Source: Neobacillus cucumis (GTDB taxonomy: Bacteria > Bacillota > Bacilli > Bacillales > Cytobacillaceae). From it: a DNA stretch of 64,000 bases. The DNA lies in NCBI RefSeq assembly GCF_002860255.1, contig NZ_PGVE01000072.1:1-64000 (forward strand), in the 5' to 3' direction. Of this stretch, positions 50,791 through 59,572 are shown piece after piece. The notes under the pieces were generated by a model. It was given only the letters and a program-made list of their open reading frames with translations. It searched no databases and was not told the origin of the DNA. How positions within the stretch are numbered: position 1 is the stretch's first letter; each line of letters begins with the position of its first letter. The position numbers were made by a program, and so were the translations under genes.

Positions 50791-51938
50791 ATCATCTTTA
50801 AAAATTTTAAAATGGCATACTGTAGTAGTGCCAAAATGAATAAATAGGAAAAGTTATAGAACGTAAATTTGGTTAAGTATTTTTTCCCTTCGCTTGGATT
50901 GGATTGAATATACAATTTATATGAAATGACACTGGCTAGGGAAGCAATGATCGTTCCAAGTCCCCCGATATTTACGCCTAACAACAAAGGTTTCCAATCC
51001 GTTGTGAAGTGGGAGAGAAGAATGGAGGCAGGTACATTACTAATCAATTGGCTGAAAAAAATAGAACTAAAAAAGACAGAACCCGCGTCATTTAAGCTTT
51101 TACCTGCAAAAGTCTGTACGACTTCAGTATGAGATATATTTCCTATAAAAATAAAAAAGCAGATAAAAGTTATAAGTAATAAATAATCAATCTTGAGCAA
51201 TAATTTTTTATTTAATAAAAGGGAAAACATAAATGTGATAATAAAGGCAATCTGATCATTTAAAATGCCAAAAATAGAAGCAATAATAATGATAAGTGCC
51301 ATAACCCAAATCGTCGCTTTTTTCCCATCTCCAATCATAACCGGATTAAGGTCTACCCTTAGTTTAGATCCCTTTAGTCTTCGAATATGAAAATAGAGAG
51401 AACTGATCCCAAGAACAGCCATAAAGATCACCGTTGTAAAAAAAGACATCGGATGAATTCCAAAATAAGAATAAATAAACAAATTTTGCGGGTTTCCCAT
51501 TGGTGTTAAACTGCTGCCGATGTTTGCAGCTATGGTTTGAAGAATCACTGTTTCCATCATGGGAATGTTTGTCTTTTGGCTAATGACTAGAGCCAAAGGT
51601 ACAAAAGTAAGCAAGGCTACATCGTTGGTCACAATCATGGAGCTAAAGAAACATAACAAAATAAGGATGGCTGAAACCGATTTACTATGCTTACATTTAT
51701 TTAAAAGGCTGATAGCTAATTTATCCAAAACCTTCAGTTCTTCAAAAGCTTTAATGGCAAGCATTAAATTAAATAAAGAAATCAGAACATGGAAATTAAT
51801 ATACTGCAGTTTTGGCGGCTGAATGAGACAGCTTAGTGCGGCTAGAACTAGGGAAATGGTGAAGACCAGATCTTTTTTTAGTAAACCAAATGGGATGGCA
51901 AATTTATTTTTTTGTTGAATCAATACAGTTTCTTTCAC
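50787..51938 (-). CDS. Ion-transporter superfamily (ArsB/SLC13-like) anion permease
   Basis: 383 residues with about ten membrane helices. The conserved motifs of the IT superfamily are present: SSMIVTNDVALLTFVPLAL in the first half, ANIGSSLTPMGNPQNLFIYS after it, and in the second half SQLISNVPASILLSHFT plus GVNIGGLGTIIASLASVIS. The two re-entrant NxP-type loops suggest transport of an oxyanion or dicarboxylate; arsenite is possible but no ars genes are near. The start is GTG 51938 with AGGTGA before it on the minus strand. Confidence 0.8.
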   Translation of the reverse strand: MKETVLIQQKNKFAIPFGLLKKDLVFTISLVLAALSCLIQPPKLQYINFHVLISLFNLMLAIKAFEELKVLDKLAISLLNKCKHSKSVSAILILLCFFSSMIVTNDVALLTFVPLALVISQKTNIPMMETVILQTIAANIGSSLTPMGNPQNLFIYSYFGIHPMSFFTTVIFMAVLGISSLYFHIRRLKGSKLRVDLNPVMIGDGKKATIWVMALIIIIASIFGILNDQIAFIITFMFSLLLNKKLLLKIDYLLLITFICFFIFIGNISHTEVVQTFAGKSLNDAGSVFFSSIFFSQLISNVPASILLSHFTTDWKPLLLGVNIGGLGTIIASLASVISYKLYIQSNPSEGKKYLTKFTFYNFSYLFILALLQYAILKFLKMI

Positions 51939-52222
51939 AGTACTATCACCTACACACTATCCTTATGATTCTCAAAATCTAACCTTATGATTCTATCACG
52001 TTCTCTTGTCGTTGGGTAGCTTGCTTTACAAAACAAGAAAAATAGAGACTTAATAAAACTCTTTACATTATATAAGAGGATAAAAAGTTAATTTCCCCAA
52101 ATTTCTTTTAGAACATTCTCATTTGAAAAATAAGTTTGACACTTTTCATCAAATCATGATATAAGCAATAATAATAACAAATAATATGACGAATGCTCAT
52201 AATAACTGGGGGAGTTGCAAAT

Positions 52223-53182
52223 ATGGTACATAGCAGCAAAATATTAGACTGTACAATCCGTGATGGCGGGCTAGTCAACAATTGGGATTTCAGTGTGGAA
52301 TTTGTTCAGGACTTATATAATGGACTAAGTGAAGCCGGTGTTGAATATATGGAAATTGGCTACAAAAATTCCGCTAGGCTTCTTAATGCGAAGGAGCCTA
52401 ATCCATGGAGATTTCTGGATGATAACTTTCTAAAAGAAATTATTCCAGAGAAAAAGTTCACGAAACTATCTGCTCTAGTAGATATTGGTCGTGTGGACCC
52501 GAAGGACATCCTGCCACGTGAGCAAAGCGTTTTGGATATGATCCGGGTGGCATGCTATGTCCGTGAAGTGGATAAAGGGTTAGAGCTTGTACAAATGTTT
52601 CATGATTTGGGTTATGAGACTTCCATTAACATCATGGCTTTATCTAGTGTACCTGAACATCAGCTGATTGAAGCCATGGAAATGGTGAAGGAAAGCCCTG
52701 TAGATGTTGTATATATCGTTGATTCCTTTGGAAGCTTGGACCCTGCAGGGATTGAGCATCAAGTAAAAAAATTTAAGTCATTGCTTCCTAACAAACAGCT
52801 TGGCATTCATACACATAATAATATGCAGTTAGCATTCGCCAATACATTAATGGCGTATCAAAATGGAGTAACCTTCTTAGATTCATCTGTTTATGGCATG
52901 GGACGTGCGGCAGGTAACTGTAATACAGAACTTCTCGTTAGTTATATTCAAAAATCAAGCTATGAAATGCGGCCAGTACTTGGCATAATAGAAAAGCACA
53001 TGGTAGAAATGAGACAAAAGTGGGAGTGGGGCTATATCATTCCTTACATGATTTCTGGTGTGCTAAATGAACATCCACGTGTCGCAATGGCTTATCGCAA
53101 TAGCGATGAACGTGACCAATTCGTCGATTTTTATGACAAGGTAACCACCCCAGAAGCTACATTAGCGACCGCTTCGAAGTAA
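52223..53182 (+). CDS. DRE-TIM (HMGL-like) aldolase-family enzyme
   Basis: Metal-dependent lyase or synthase of 319 residues related to HMG-CoA lyase, 4-hydroxy-2-oxovalerate aldolase and 2-isopropylmalate synthase. The DRE-type motif is KILDCTIRDGGLVNNWDF with Arg-Asp, and the metal histidines are in LGIHTHNNMQLAFANT. The C-terminal acyl-CoA regulatory domain of LeuA is missing. ATG 52223 follows GGGGGAG; the frame is open from 52193. It stands alone, so the substrate cannot be inferred. Confidence 0.82.
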   Translation: MVHSSKILDCTIRDGGLVNNWDFSVEFVQDLYNGLSEAGVEYMEIGYKNSARLLNAKEPNPWRFLDDNFLKEIIPEKKFTKLSALVDIGRVDPKDILPREQSVLDMIRVACYVREVDKGLELVQMFHDLGYETSINIMALSSVPEHQLIEAMEMVKESPVDVVYIVDSFGSLDPAGIEHQVKKFKSLLPNKQLGIHTHNNMQLAFANTLMAYQNGVTFLDSSVYGMGRAAGNCNTELLVSYIQKSSYEMRPVLGIIEKHMVEMRQKWEWGYIIPYMISGVLNEHPRVAMAYRNSDERDQFVDFYDKVTTPEATLATASK

Positions 53183-53221
53183 TTAGTTCAATGGAAATAA
53201 AAAGAAGTGCGAAGGGAATGG

Positions 53222-53267
53222 CACCCCAAAAGTTAGTGAAAAATTTAACTTTTGGGGTGTATTTTTA
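53222..53267 (+). terminator. Intrinsic terminator after aldolase gene
   Basis: CACCCCAAAAGTTA pairs perfectly with TAACTTTTGGGGTG (14 bp), followed by TATTTTTAT. Confidence 0.88.
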
Positions 53268-53451
53268 TATAAAGAAATCATTTAACAAAAGGCAGAAATC
53301 CTTAATGTGGTTAAGGAATTTATTTATAAGGTCTATTTGAGCAATATGTTCCCTTTAAAGAAAGCTTAATAACTGAAAAATGACTTCCAACAGGAAGTCA
53401 TATATTAGGAGGTTATTAACTTAAAGAAGTTATTTAGAGTAGGGGCAAATC

Positions 53452-53664
53452 TTACAATTTCTCCCGTATTGCTGCTTGTAATGGGACAGAAAATTGAGGA
53501 GGAGCTGACACACCAACTAATGAAGTTCCTACTGTGGTATAGGCAACATGAGGGGTTCGTTGAGTCTCACCAGCTCCACAACCAATTTGCAAAACTCCGC
53601 TATTAACAATCTCACCAATTTTCAAATAACGGAAATTAAAAGTTTGCTTTAGATGTCTATCCAT
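53452..53664 (-). CDS. GerP-type spore germination protein (GerPB-like)
   Basis: 70-residue protein with the pattern of small GerP proteins, which help germinants pass the spore coat: FRYLKIGEIVNSGVLQIGCG resembles the conserved core (IxIxSIxxSSVLQIGSAG) of GerPB, followed by a Pro/Val-rich tail. The ATG at 53664 has AGAGGTGAT before it on the minus strand; an upstream GTG at 53673 lies in that site. It occurs alone, not in a gerPABCDEF operon. It supports an endospore-forming host. Confidence 0.72.
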   Translation of the reverse strand: MDRHLKQTFNFRYLKIGEIVNSGVLQIGCGAGETQRTPHVAYTTVGTSLVGVSAPPQFSVPLQAAIREKL

Positions 53665-53804
53665 TTTAATCACCTCTTACTAATGTATGATCTAGAGTTA
53701 GGTTCAATTCAGATTAAAATAATAACGCCAAAAGGAAATTGATTGACCAATAGTACCACTTCGAGACGAGTATTCCTATTTTATGATATTGTAGAATCTA
53801 ACAA

Positions 53805-53819
53805 TGGTGCCTGACACCA
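53805..53819. repeat. TGGTGCCTGACACCA repeat, copy 2
   Basis: Seventeen bases before the start codon of the yoaE-like gene and directly upstream of its ribosome site. Confidence 0.88.
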
Positions 53820-53836
53820 AGGAAAGGAGGCCGGCT

Positions 53837-55882
53837 ATGCCCTCTTATATTGATAGCCCAGATGGTATTTTCCCTTCAGTTTGTTCACTAGACTGCCCGG
53901 ATCAATGCGGGTTGCTTTTACATAAACAGAACGGAAAAATTATCAAAGTCGAAGGTGATCCAAATCATCCAGTCACCAAGGGTTTTATTTGCAACAAAGT
54001 TCGTTATATGACGGAACGAATCTATGATGAAAAACGGCTAAAGTATCCAATGAAGCGCCTTGGTGTAAAAGGAGAAGGGAAGTTTGTTCGAATAAGCTGG
54101 GAGGAAGCTATTGAGACGATTGCCACCCGCTGGAAGAAACTGATAAACAGTGAGGGTGCCGAAAGTATTCTGCCCTACAGCTTTTATGGAAATATGGGGA
54201 ACCTTAGTGCGGAAGGAATGGACCGCCGCTTCTTCAATCGTCTGGGAGCCACTCAGCTTGACAGGAGTATCTGTAACTCAGCCGGTGCAGTTGGCTATAA
54301 ATATACAATGGGAGGAAGTTTCGGAATCGATCCGGAGGATACCAGCCACACCAAGCTGTTTATTTTTTGGGGGATAAATGCAGTAAGTACCAACATGCAC
54401 CAAGTTGCTCTTGCTCAAAAAGCAAGGAAACAAAATGGTGCTAAAATCATTGTGATTGATGTCCATAAAAACCAAACGGCTAGATTAGCAGACTGGTTTA
54501 TTCCCATTTTACCGGGGACAGATACGGCTCTGGCTTTAGGGTTGATGAATATTTTATTTACTGAGAACATGGTGGATTCCTCATTTCTAGAACAATATAC
54601 AGTCGGTCATGAGCAGCTGCGTGAACATGTTGTGCAGTATGACCCTGCTATTGTATCAGGCATTACCGGCATACCGGCGGAGGATATTATTCAATTGGCA
54701 AGGATGTATGGTAAAACTTCCCCTGCTTTTATTCGGATAGGAAATGGACCGCAGCACCACGACAATGGCGGTATGTTTGTGAGAACGATTTCCTGCCTCC
54801 CTGCGTTAACAGGACAGTGGTTAGTAAAAGGAGGAGGGGCAATCAAAGGAAATTCCGCTTACCTGGCCCATCATGCTGCTCATTTGCAACGGCCTGATTT
54901 GTTGAAAAATAAAAAAACGCGGGTGATTAATATGAACCTGCTGGGTGAAGCCTTGCTCACTTTAGATCCCCCTGTAAAATCACTCTATGTATATGGGAGT
55001 AATCCAGCCGTTGTGGCGCCAGCTGGCAATAAGGTTCGAAGAGGATTAGAGCGGGAAGACCTATTTACTGTTGTCCATGATTTATTTTTAACAGAAACGG
55101 CTAGATACGCAGACATTCTTCTACCGGCTACATCGTCCTTTGAAAACATGGATTTTTATACATCGTATTGGCATCACTATATTCAGCTTCAACAGCCTGT
55201 AATCGAACCATTCGAGGAAGCAAAGTCAAACATGGAGGTGTTCCGGCTGCTGGCTAAAGGAATGGGCTTCACTGAAACGGCTTTTGACGAAACAGAAGCA
55301 GAATTAATTAATCAATCACTAGCGAATCCCATGAATCCTTATATAAAAGAAATAAACTACGAAACCTTAACTGAACATCAATATTTAAAGGCAAAGGCGA
55401 TATTTCCTGTCAGGCTCCCAACACCGAGTGGAAAAATCGAACTATATTCAGAAAAGATGAAACAGGACGGCTATCCTCCATTACCAACCTATGAACCTTT
55501 AAAAAATGACTCTCATCACCCCTTACAATTCATAGCGGGGCCGAATCATAGCTTTTTAAATTCAACCTTTGCAAACCAGACAACGCATGTTAGGTTCGAA
55601 AAAGAGCCTGAAGTGGTTTTAAATTCTTACGATGCCGAAAAATTGGGAGTGAAAAATGGAGAGAAGGTCCGGGTTTGGAACGACCAAGGGGAATGTATCC
55701 TTAAAGCGAGTGTTGGTGACGGCGTCCTTCCAGGTGTGGCAGTAACTCAAGGTCTTTGGGGAGCAGATAAAGGAACAAAACATCTGGTCAACTCGCTTAC
55801 TCCAGACCGAATCGCAGACATGGGCGGAGGCGCCACTTTTTTTTCAGGGAGAGTTACCGTCGAAAAATTAACTGGTGCCTGA
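53837..55882 (+). CDS. Molybdopterin oxidoreductase (YoaE/formate dehydrogenase-like)
   Basis: 681-residue bis-MGD enzyme. An N-terminal 4Fe-4S site is made by Cys16, Cys20, Cys24 and Cys52 (CSLDCPDQC, then GFICNK). SICNSAGAVGYKYTMG follows where the molybdenum ligand region lies; the C-terminal molydopterin-dinucleotide-binding domain spans 555-675 (LQFIAGPNHSFLNSTFANQT). Length and layout match B. subtilis YoaE, a putative formate dehydrogenase of unknown substrate. The true start is ATG 53837 behind GGAAAGGAGG; ATG 53804 lies in the repeat. The last codons (GGT GCC TGA) and the stop are supplied by a second repeat copy. Confidence 0.85.
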   Translation: MPSYIDSPDGIFPSVCSLDCPDQCGLLLHKQNGKIIKVEGDPNHPVTKGFICNKVRYMTERIYDEKRLKYPMKRLGVKGEGKFVRISWEEAIETIATRWKKLINSEGAESILPYSFYGNMGNLSAEGMDRRFFNRLGATQLDRSICNSAGAVGYKYTMGGSFGIDPEDTSHTKLFIFWGINAVSTNMHQVALAQKARKQNGAKIIVIDVHKNQTARLADWFIPILPGTDTALALGLMNILFTENMVDSSFLEQYTVGHEQLREHVVQYDPAIVSGITGIPAEDIIQLARMYGKTSPAFIRIGNGPQHHDNGGMFVRTISCLPALTGQWLVKGGGAIKGNSAYLAHHAAHLQRPDLLKNKKTRVINMNLLGEALLTLDPPVKSLYVYGSNPAVVAPAGNKVRRGLEREDLFTVVHDLFLTETARYADILLPATSSFENMDFYTSYWHHYIQLQQPVIEPFEEAKSNMEVFRLLAKGMGFTETAFDETEAELINQSLANPMNPYIKEINYETLTEHQYLKAKAIFPVRLPTPSGKIELYSEKMKQDGYPPLPTYEPLKNDSHHPLQFIAGPNHSFLNSTFANQTTHVRFEKEPEVVLNSYDAEKLGVKNGEKVRVWNDQGECILKASVGDGVLPGVAVTQGLWGADKGTKHLVNSLTPDRIADMGGGATFFSGRVTVEKLTGA

Positions 55883-55887
55883 CACCA
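55873..55887. repeat. TGGTGCCTGACACCA repeat, copy 3, spanning a stop codon
   Basis: The TGA inside this repeat is the stop codon of the yoaE-like gene, so the gene is bracketed by copies in the same orientation 2.07 kb apart. Confidence 0.88.
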
Positions 55888-56007
55888 AAAGACTGACTGA
55901 TCCCTTATGCCTTGAGGAATGAGTTGTCTACCTGTAAAAATACCTGCCAGATAAAAACGGTGCTGTTTAAAAAATATTGAAATGGCCAAAGCAATGAAAG
56001 AATAAAT

Positions 56008-56033
56008 GTTTCATTCCTCCTCAGGTCGGGTAG
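56008..56033 (+). promoter_or_regulatory. Sigma-B promoter of the general stress gene
   Basis: GTTTCA (56008-56013), 14-bp spacer, GGGTAG (56028-56033), close to the Bacillus sigma-B consensus GTTTAA-N12-15-GGGTAT and 37 bp before the start codon. Confidence 0.8.
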
Positions 56034-56069
56034 TTAAAATAAGGACAACCAATCAAAGGAGGAATTTCA

Positions 56070-56654
56070 ATGTACGAACATGAAAAGAATTTGGTGGGAG
56101 TTTACGATACTGAACAAGAGGTTATTCAGGCGGTCGAAGATTTAAAACGACAGGGTTATGCCTCCGAAGATATTTCAGTTATCGGGAAAGACAAAGACGT
56201 TGTAAAAGACATTAATGATACTACTGGTACGACAACTGAAAAAAGTGCTCTTACGGGAGCTGCAACAGGCGGGGCACTTGGTGGAATATTAGGACTGCTT
56301 GCAGGCGTAGGTGCCCTTGCTATACCAGGAATCGGGCCTATTGTAGCGGCTGGGCCAATAGCTGCAACTCTTACTGGGGCAGCTGCCGGAGCGGGAGTAG
56401 GCGGCTTGGCAGGAGTTTTAATTGGATTAGGAATTCCTGAAGAGGAGGCGGACCGTTACGAAGGCTATGTAAAAGAAGGTAAATTCCTTGTTGTGGTGGA
56501 ACGCCGACAAAACCGTCTAGGTGAAGGACAACGAGTGGATTCAAGTATAAACCAAAACGATACAGACGTAACCATAAAATCAAATGATCCATACAATACT
56601 CCGGTCACTTCGTTGAATCAAACAAATACGAACTTAGACAACAGAGAATTTTAA
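56070..56654 (+). CDS. General stress protein, YflT/GSP17M-like with glycine-zipper
   Basis: 194 residues. Residues 6-50 form a GSP17M/YflT-type domain (LVGVYDTEQEVIQAVEDLKR, then GYASEDISVIGKD). Residues 70-130 are a Gly/Ala-rich glycine-zipper membrane-like stretch (GAATGGALGGILGLLAGVGA). The tail is Asn/Asp-rich. Such proteins are induced by heat, salt or ethanol through sigma-B; a matching promoter is present. Exact biochemical role is unknown. AAAGGAGG precedes ATG 56070; it is followed by a strong terminator. Confidence 0.82.
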   Translation: MYEHEKNLVGVYDTEQEVIQAVEDLKRQGYASEDISVIGKDKDVVKDINDTTGTTTEKSALTGAATGGALGGILGLLAGVGALAIPGIGPIVAAGPIAATLTGAAAGAGVGGLAGVLIGLGIPEEEADRYEGYVKEGKFLVVVERRQNRLGEGQRVDSSINQNDTDVTIKSNDPYNTPVTSLNQTNTNLDNREF

Positions 56655-56665
56655 GGATTGAAGAG

Positions 56666-56710
56666 AAAAGGGTACTTGTCTCCAAACAACTGGAGGCGGT
56701 ACCCTTTTTC
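56666..56710 (+). terminator. Intrinsic terminator after stress gene
   Basis: AAAAGGGTAC pairs with GTACCCTTTT, with inner CTCCA/TGGAG, followed by C and sparse T. Confidence 0.8.
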
Positions 56711-56816
56711 ATTGAATACAGTGCAGGAAACTAACATGGTTTTCTTGAATTATTTTGTAGTATACTATACGAAATACTGTGGTCTAATAATCGTTTAATA
56801 GGAAAAAGGATGGTGT

Positions 56817-57410
56817 ATGATGGACAAGCTGCTTCCACCTGGGCAATTCGAAACAGAAAAATGGCCAATATTGCACAAAGGGGATATCCCCGTGTTTAAT
56901 AAAACCTATTGGAATTTCAAGCTTTTTGGTGAGGTAAAAGAAGAAAAGATCTTATCCTATAAAGAATTCATGGAGCTGCCGAGGACCATCTCAACCGTTA
57001 ACATGCATTGTGTTACTACCTGGTCAAAATTTGATACCACTTTTGAAGGCATTGCCCTTAGAGAATTATTAAAACTTGTGGAAATCGATGAAGAGGTTAA
57101 ATACATAAAAATTTACGGTTACTATAATGGGGATAGATTTGGTTATTCTGCTAATTTGCCACTCGAGCCTTTATTAGGGGAGGATTCATTGTTTGTCTAC
57201 CGTTGGAAGGATCAACATCATGATTGGCAGGATATAGATCCCAAACATGGTTATCCACTGCGGTTTATTCCGCCAGAAACATTTTATCTTTGGAAAGGCT
57301 CGAAATGGGTTTCAGGAATCGAGTTTATGAAAGAAGATGAGGCCGGTTTTTGGGAAGAGTTTGGCTATTCGATGACAGCCAATCCATTTAAAGAAGAACG
57401 GTACCGCTAG
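56817..57410 (+). CDS. Sulfite oxidase-like molybdopterin enzyme (YuiH-like)
   Basis: 197-residue soluble protein with the oxidoreductase molybdopterin-binding fold of the sulfite oxidase/YedY superfamily. The molybdenum-ligating Cys65 lies in VNMHCVTTWSKFD. HGYPLRFIPPETFYLWKGSKW near the C terminus is typical of B. subtilis YuiH, which has almost the same length. No signal peptide, so cytoplasmic. It could start at ATG 56817 or the adjacent ATG 56820. It is the second Moco-dependent gene within 3 kb, though no cofactor synthesis genes are here. Confidence 0.87.
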   Translation: MMDKLLPPGQFETEKWPILHKGDIPVFNKTYWNFKLFGEVKEEKILSYKEFMELPRTISTVNMHCVTTWSKFDTTFEGIALRELLKLVEIDEEVKYIKIYGYYNGDRFGYSANLPLEPLLGEDSLFVYRWKDQHHDWQDIDPKHGYPLRFIPPETFYLWKGSKWVSGIEFMKEDEAGFWEEFGYSMTANPFKEERYR

Positions 57411-57457
57411 CATATTCAGCTATGTTTCAAAGGGGGTACGCGATCCTTCTCTTTTAG

Positions 57458-57494
57458 AATGCTTTGCTTCAAAAAAGAAGCAAGGCATTTTCTT
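57458..57494 (+). terminator. Intrinsic terminator after YuiH-like gene
   Basis: AATGCTTTGCTTC pairs with GAAGCAAGGCATT (one G-U), followed by TTCTTATT. Confidence 0.85.
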
Positions 57495-57524
57495 ATTGGG
57501 GTAACGGTCACTAATGGACATTAA

Positions 57525-57698
57525 TTAAAAGAAATGATGAAAAATAGACATAATCAACCTGCCTAAAAGACCAAAAAAACCTACAAGTAACCTCCATAAC
57601 AAACCAAAAATACCCTCAATAAGACACTCGGTGATTTTTTCAAATAGATAATGACGTATTTTTTTCTGGTGTTTTTTCTTTTCTTTAAATGGTTTCAT
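57525..57698 (-). CDS. Small basic hydrophobic protein, 57 aa
   Basis: Short gene read directly from the minus strand: starts MKPFKEKKKHQKKIRHYLFE and ends with a hydrophobic helix (GIFGLLWRLLVGFFGLLGRL) then IMSIFHHFF and a TAA stop. The strongly basic N terminus followed by one amphipathic or membrane helix is typical of small membrane proteins of Bacillus. AGAGG lies nine bases before the ATG on the minus strand. I do not recognise it; toxin-like or membrane-regulatory roles are both possible. Confidence 0.55.
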   Translation of the reverse strand: MKPFKEKKKHQKKIRHYLFEKITECLIEGIFGLLWRLLVGFFGLLGRLIMSIFHHFF

Positions 57699-57779
57699 CT
57701 GAAGTAACCTCTATACAACAAATAGGTATATTTTTATAAATATCCATTACTATTTTTTATAATAGTGTTTGCAAAAACT

Positions 57780-57813
57780 AAGGCGTTAATCCTGCAGGAT
57801 TAACACCTTTTTT
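57780..57813. terminator. Terminator for the minus-strand DUF457 gene, possibly bidirectional
   Basis: AAGGCGTTAATCC pairs with GGATTAACACCTT (one mismatch) around TGCA; plus strand ends in TTTTTT, minus strand in TTAGTTTTT. Confidence 0.75.
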
Positions 57814-57880
57814 GCAGCATTTTGTTCTAAAAGTAATACTGAATGAAAGAAAGACGAAATATGATCATGGGTTTTCAGAT

Positions 57881-58513
57881 TTATAATTCCTTCGAAGACA
57901 ATGGCAAGAACAGCTTAATACCCCGTTTATTAAAGGGCAGTATTTTTAAATCAGCTATCAGATGACTGATATAACCGCCAATACAGGAATAGTAAACACC
58001 CTGTATCCCAAGTGAAGCCTCAAAATTAGAAGCAATGACCCCAAAGAAAACAACGCCTAAAATCGAATGGGTATAAGTGCGGTGAGAGCTAAAAGACGCT
58101 ATGATAATGTAGATCCCCAGAAGAATTAACCAAAGTTCCGCTAATGAGACTCCTCCCGCCAGTACAGCCAAGCCTGTAATGGTTAACATATGTTTTTGCT
58201 TAATGAGAGAGGCAACAGCTATAATCAAACATCCGATTCCCCCCCCCAGCCATTTGTCTACCCCTGTTTTCTCAAAGTAACTAAATACGATCATCAACAT
58301 TCCAATGATCAGGGCAGACAGTCGAATCACCTTATGTGACAAAGTAATTTTTCCGCGAAGCTTCCCGTCAATATCTAAATCAGGGATTAATCCCGAAATC
58401 CCTCCTAATCCAACGAACAACAATGTCGCAGACGGAGAGGTTTGGAATGCATTAGCAACTATAAATCCAGTTGCTGATCCAAGGACCGCGTGTGATGTAC
58501 CATTCATTTTCAT
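57881..58513 (-). CDS. DUF457/YdjM-family membrane metal-dependent hydrolase
   Basis: 210 residues, about five hydrophobic helices. The N-terminal motif NGTSHAVLGSATG and GLIPDLDIDG, together with SSHRTYTHSILG and HLIADLKILP, supply the conserved His and Asp residues of the YdjM/YfhO-like DUF457 family (putative membrane-bound metal-dependent hydrolase; E. coli YdjM is SOS-regulated). The reaction is unknown. The ATG at 58513 is preceded by GAGGTGGAAT on the minus strand. Divergent from the YhfC-family gene. Confidence 0.82.
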   Translation of the reverse strand: MKMNGTSHAVLGSATGFIVANAFQTSPSATLLFVGLGGISGLIPDLDIDGKLRGKITLSHKVIRLSALIIGMLMIVFSYFEKTGVDKWLGGGIGCLIIAVASLIKQKHMLTITGLAVLAGGVSLAELWLILLGIYIIIASFSSHRTYTHSILGVVFFGVIASNFEASLGIQGVYYSCIGGYISHLIADLKILPFNKRGIKLFLPLSSKEL

Positions 58514-58628
58514 TCCACCTCAAATAAACATGTATGTATAAAAAAAATAGACATACCTATTTTACATCAAAACATTTGTTCTGTTTAGAAAATATTTAAG
58601 AAATGATAAAGAAATGGAAAGTTTTCTA

Positions 58629-58678
58629 TTGACAGTTATTGGAACATCAATTATTATCATTATTGAGAATGATAATAA
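58629..58678 (+). promoter_or_regulatory. Sigma-A promoter with overlapping Fur box
   Basis: TTGACA (58629-58634), 17-bp spacer, TATTAT (58652-58657). An inverted repeat TTATTATCATT (58651-58661) / AATGATAATAA (58668-58678) covers the -10 element and matches the Fur consensus (GATAATGATAATCATTATC). Binding of Fur with iron would block RNA polymerase, so the downstream gene should be induced in iron limitation. Confidence 0.85.
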
Positions 58679-58708
58679 AAAGAGGAAGCTTTACAAGGGG
58701 GAGTTAGA

Positions 58709-59476
58709 ATGGTTAGTACAGCAAAGATCATTTCGATGTTTGTTCCGATTATTTTTTCAGTGGCATTATTCATTGGGTTGATTTTATATTATCGAAAGAA
58801 GACGGGTATTGCGGTAAAGCCGTTAATTATAGGCGCGTTTGGATTTGTGGTGATGACTCAGGTTTTGGAAAAAGCTCTTCATCTAGCGGTCATTACGGCT
58901 TTTCCAAATTATGCGGAACACCCATTGCTGTTTGGGCTATATGGGGGGATGGCAGCTGGCACATTTGAAGAGCTTGGTCGCTTTCTTATATTTACATGGC
59001 TGTTAAAAAAATTCTACGATTACAAAGGGGGAATTTCGTTTGGAGTCGGCTGGGGCGGCATGGAGGCCATTTTGTTAGTGTTAACCATGGTTGTGCCAAC
59101 CATCATGTTTGCGTTTATGATGAATGCAGGTACACTAGAAAAAACAATGGCAGGAAAAATCCCAACGGAACAGCTTGCTGTCATTAAAGATACCGTGTTA
59201 AACAATGGTATATCCTTTTATTTATTAGGCTGTGTTGAACGGTTTTTCGCCGTATTTATGCAGATTGCTTTTAGCTTATGGGTATTGATTGGGGTCGTAA
59301 AAAAGAAATTTATTTATGTTATTTACGTCCTTCTCATTCATGCTGCGATTGATTTCCCGCTCGTGTTCGTGCAGACCGGTCATTTTACAAGCTTATGGGT
59401 TGTGGAATTATATATAGCAATCGTGGGCATTACTTCGTTTTGGTTCATTAAGAAGGCGAGGAGATTGTTAGCATAA
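58709..59476 (+). CDS. YhfC-family intramembrane metalloprotease
   Basis: 255 residues with seven or eight membrane helices. It carries the EExxR-type motif of CPBP/PrsW/YhfC membrane proteases: Glu87-Glu88 and Arg91 in GTFEELGRFLIFTW, with a further histidine in LLIHAAIDFPLVF. Likely cleaves or modifies a membrane protein, though YhfC proteins are poorly studied. The Fur box over its promoter implies a role under iron starvation. GGGGGAG precedes ATG 58709; it is monocistronic with its own terminator. Confidence 0.83.
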   Translation: MVSTAKIISMFVPIIFSVALFIGLILYYRKKTGIAVKPLIIGAFGFVVMTQVLEKALHLAVITAFPNYAEHPLLFGLYGGMAAGTFEELGRFLIFTWLLKKFYDYKGGISFGVGWGGMEAILLVLTMVVPTIMFAFMMNAGTLEKTMAGKIPTEQLAVIKDTVLNNGISFYLLGCVERFFAVFMQIAFSLWVLIGVVKKKFIYVIYVLLIHAAIDFPLVFVQTGHFTSLWVVELYIAIVGITSFWFIKKARRLLA

Positions 59477-59485
59477 CGACAAAGG

Positions 59486-59522
59486 GGTCCTTACGGGAGA
59501 CGTAAGGATCTTTTATTTTTTT
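59486..59522 (+). terminator. Intrinsic terminator after YhfC-family gene
   Basis: GGTCCTTACG pairs with CGTAAGGATC (one G-U) around GGAGA, followed by TTTTATTTTTTTT. Confidence 0.88.
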
Positions 59523-59572
59523 TTATAATAACGCTACAATAATTATAGTTTACATGAAAAGGAGTTTTTACT

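Noticed and set aside
50787..51938. Arsenite efflux pump ArsB
   Set aside because: Only superfamily-level motifs match; no arsR, arsC or arsA nearby, so the anion is left open.
53371..53425. Small plus-strand gene behind AGGAGG at 53408
   Set aside because: No start codon stands at a usable distance; the hairpin TGACTTCC/GGAAGTCA just before may be a weak terminator or regulatory remnant only.
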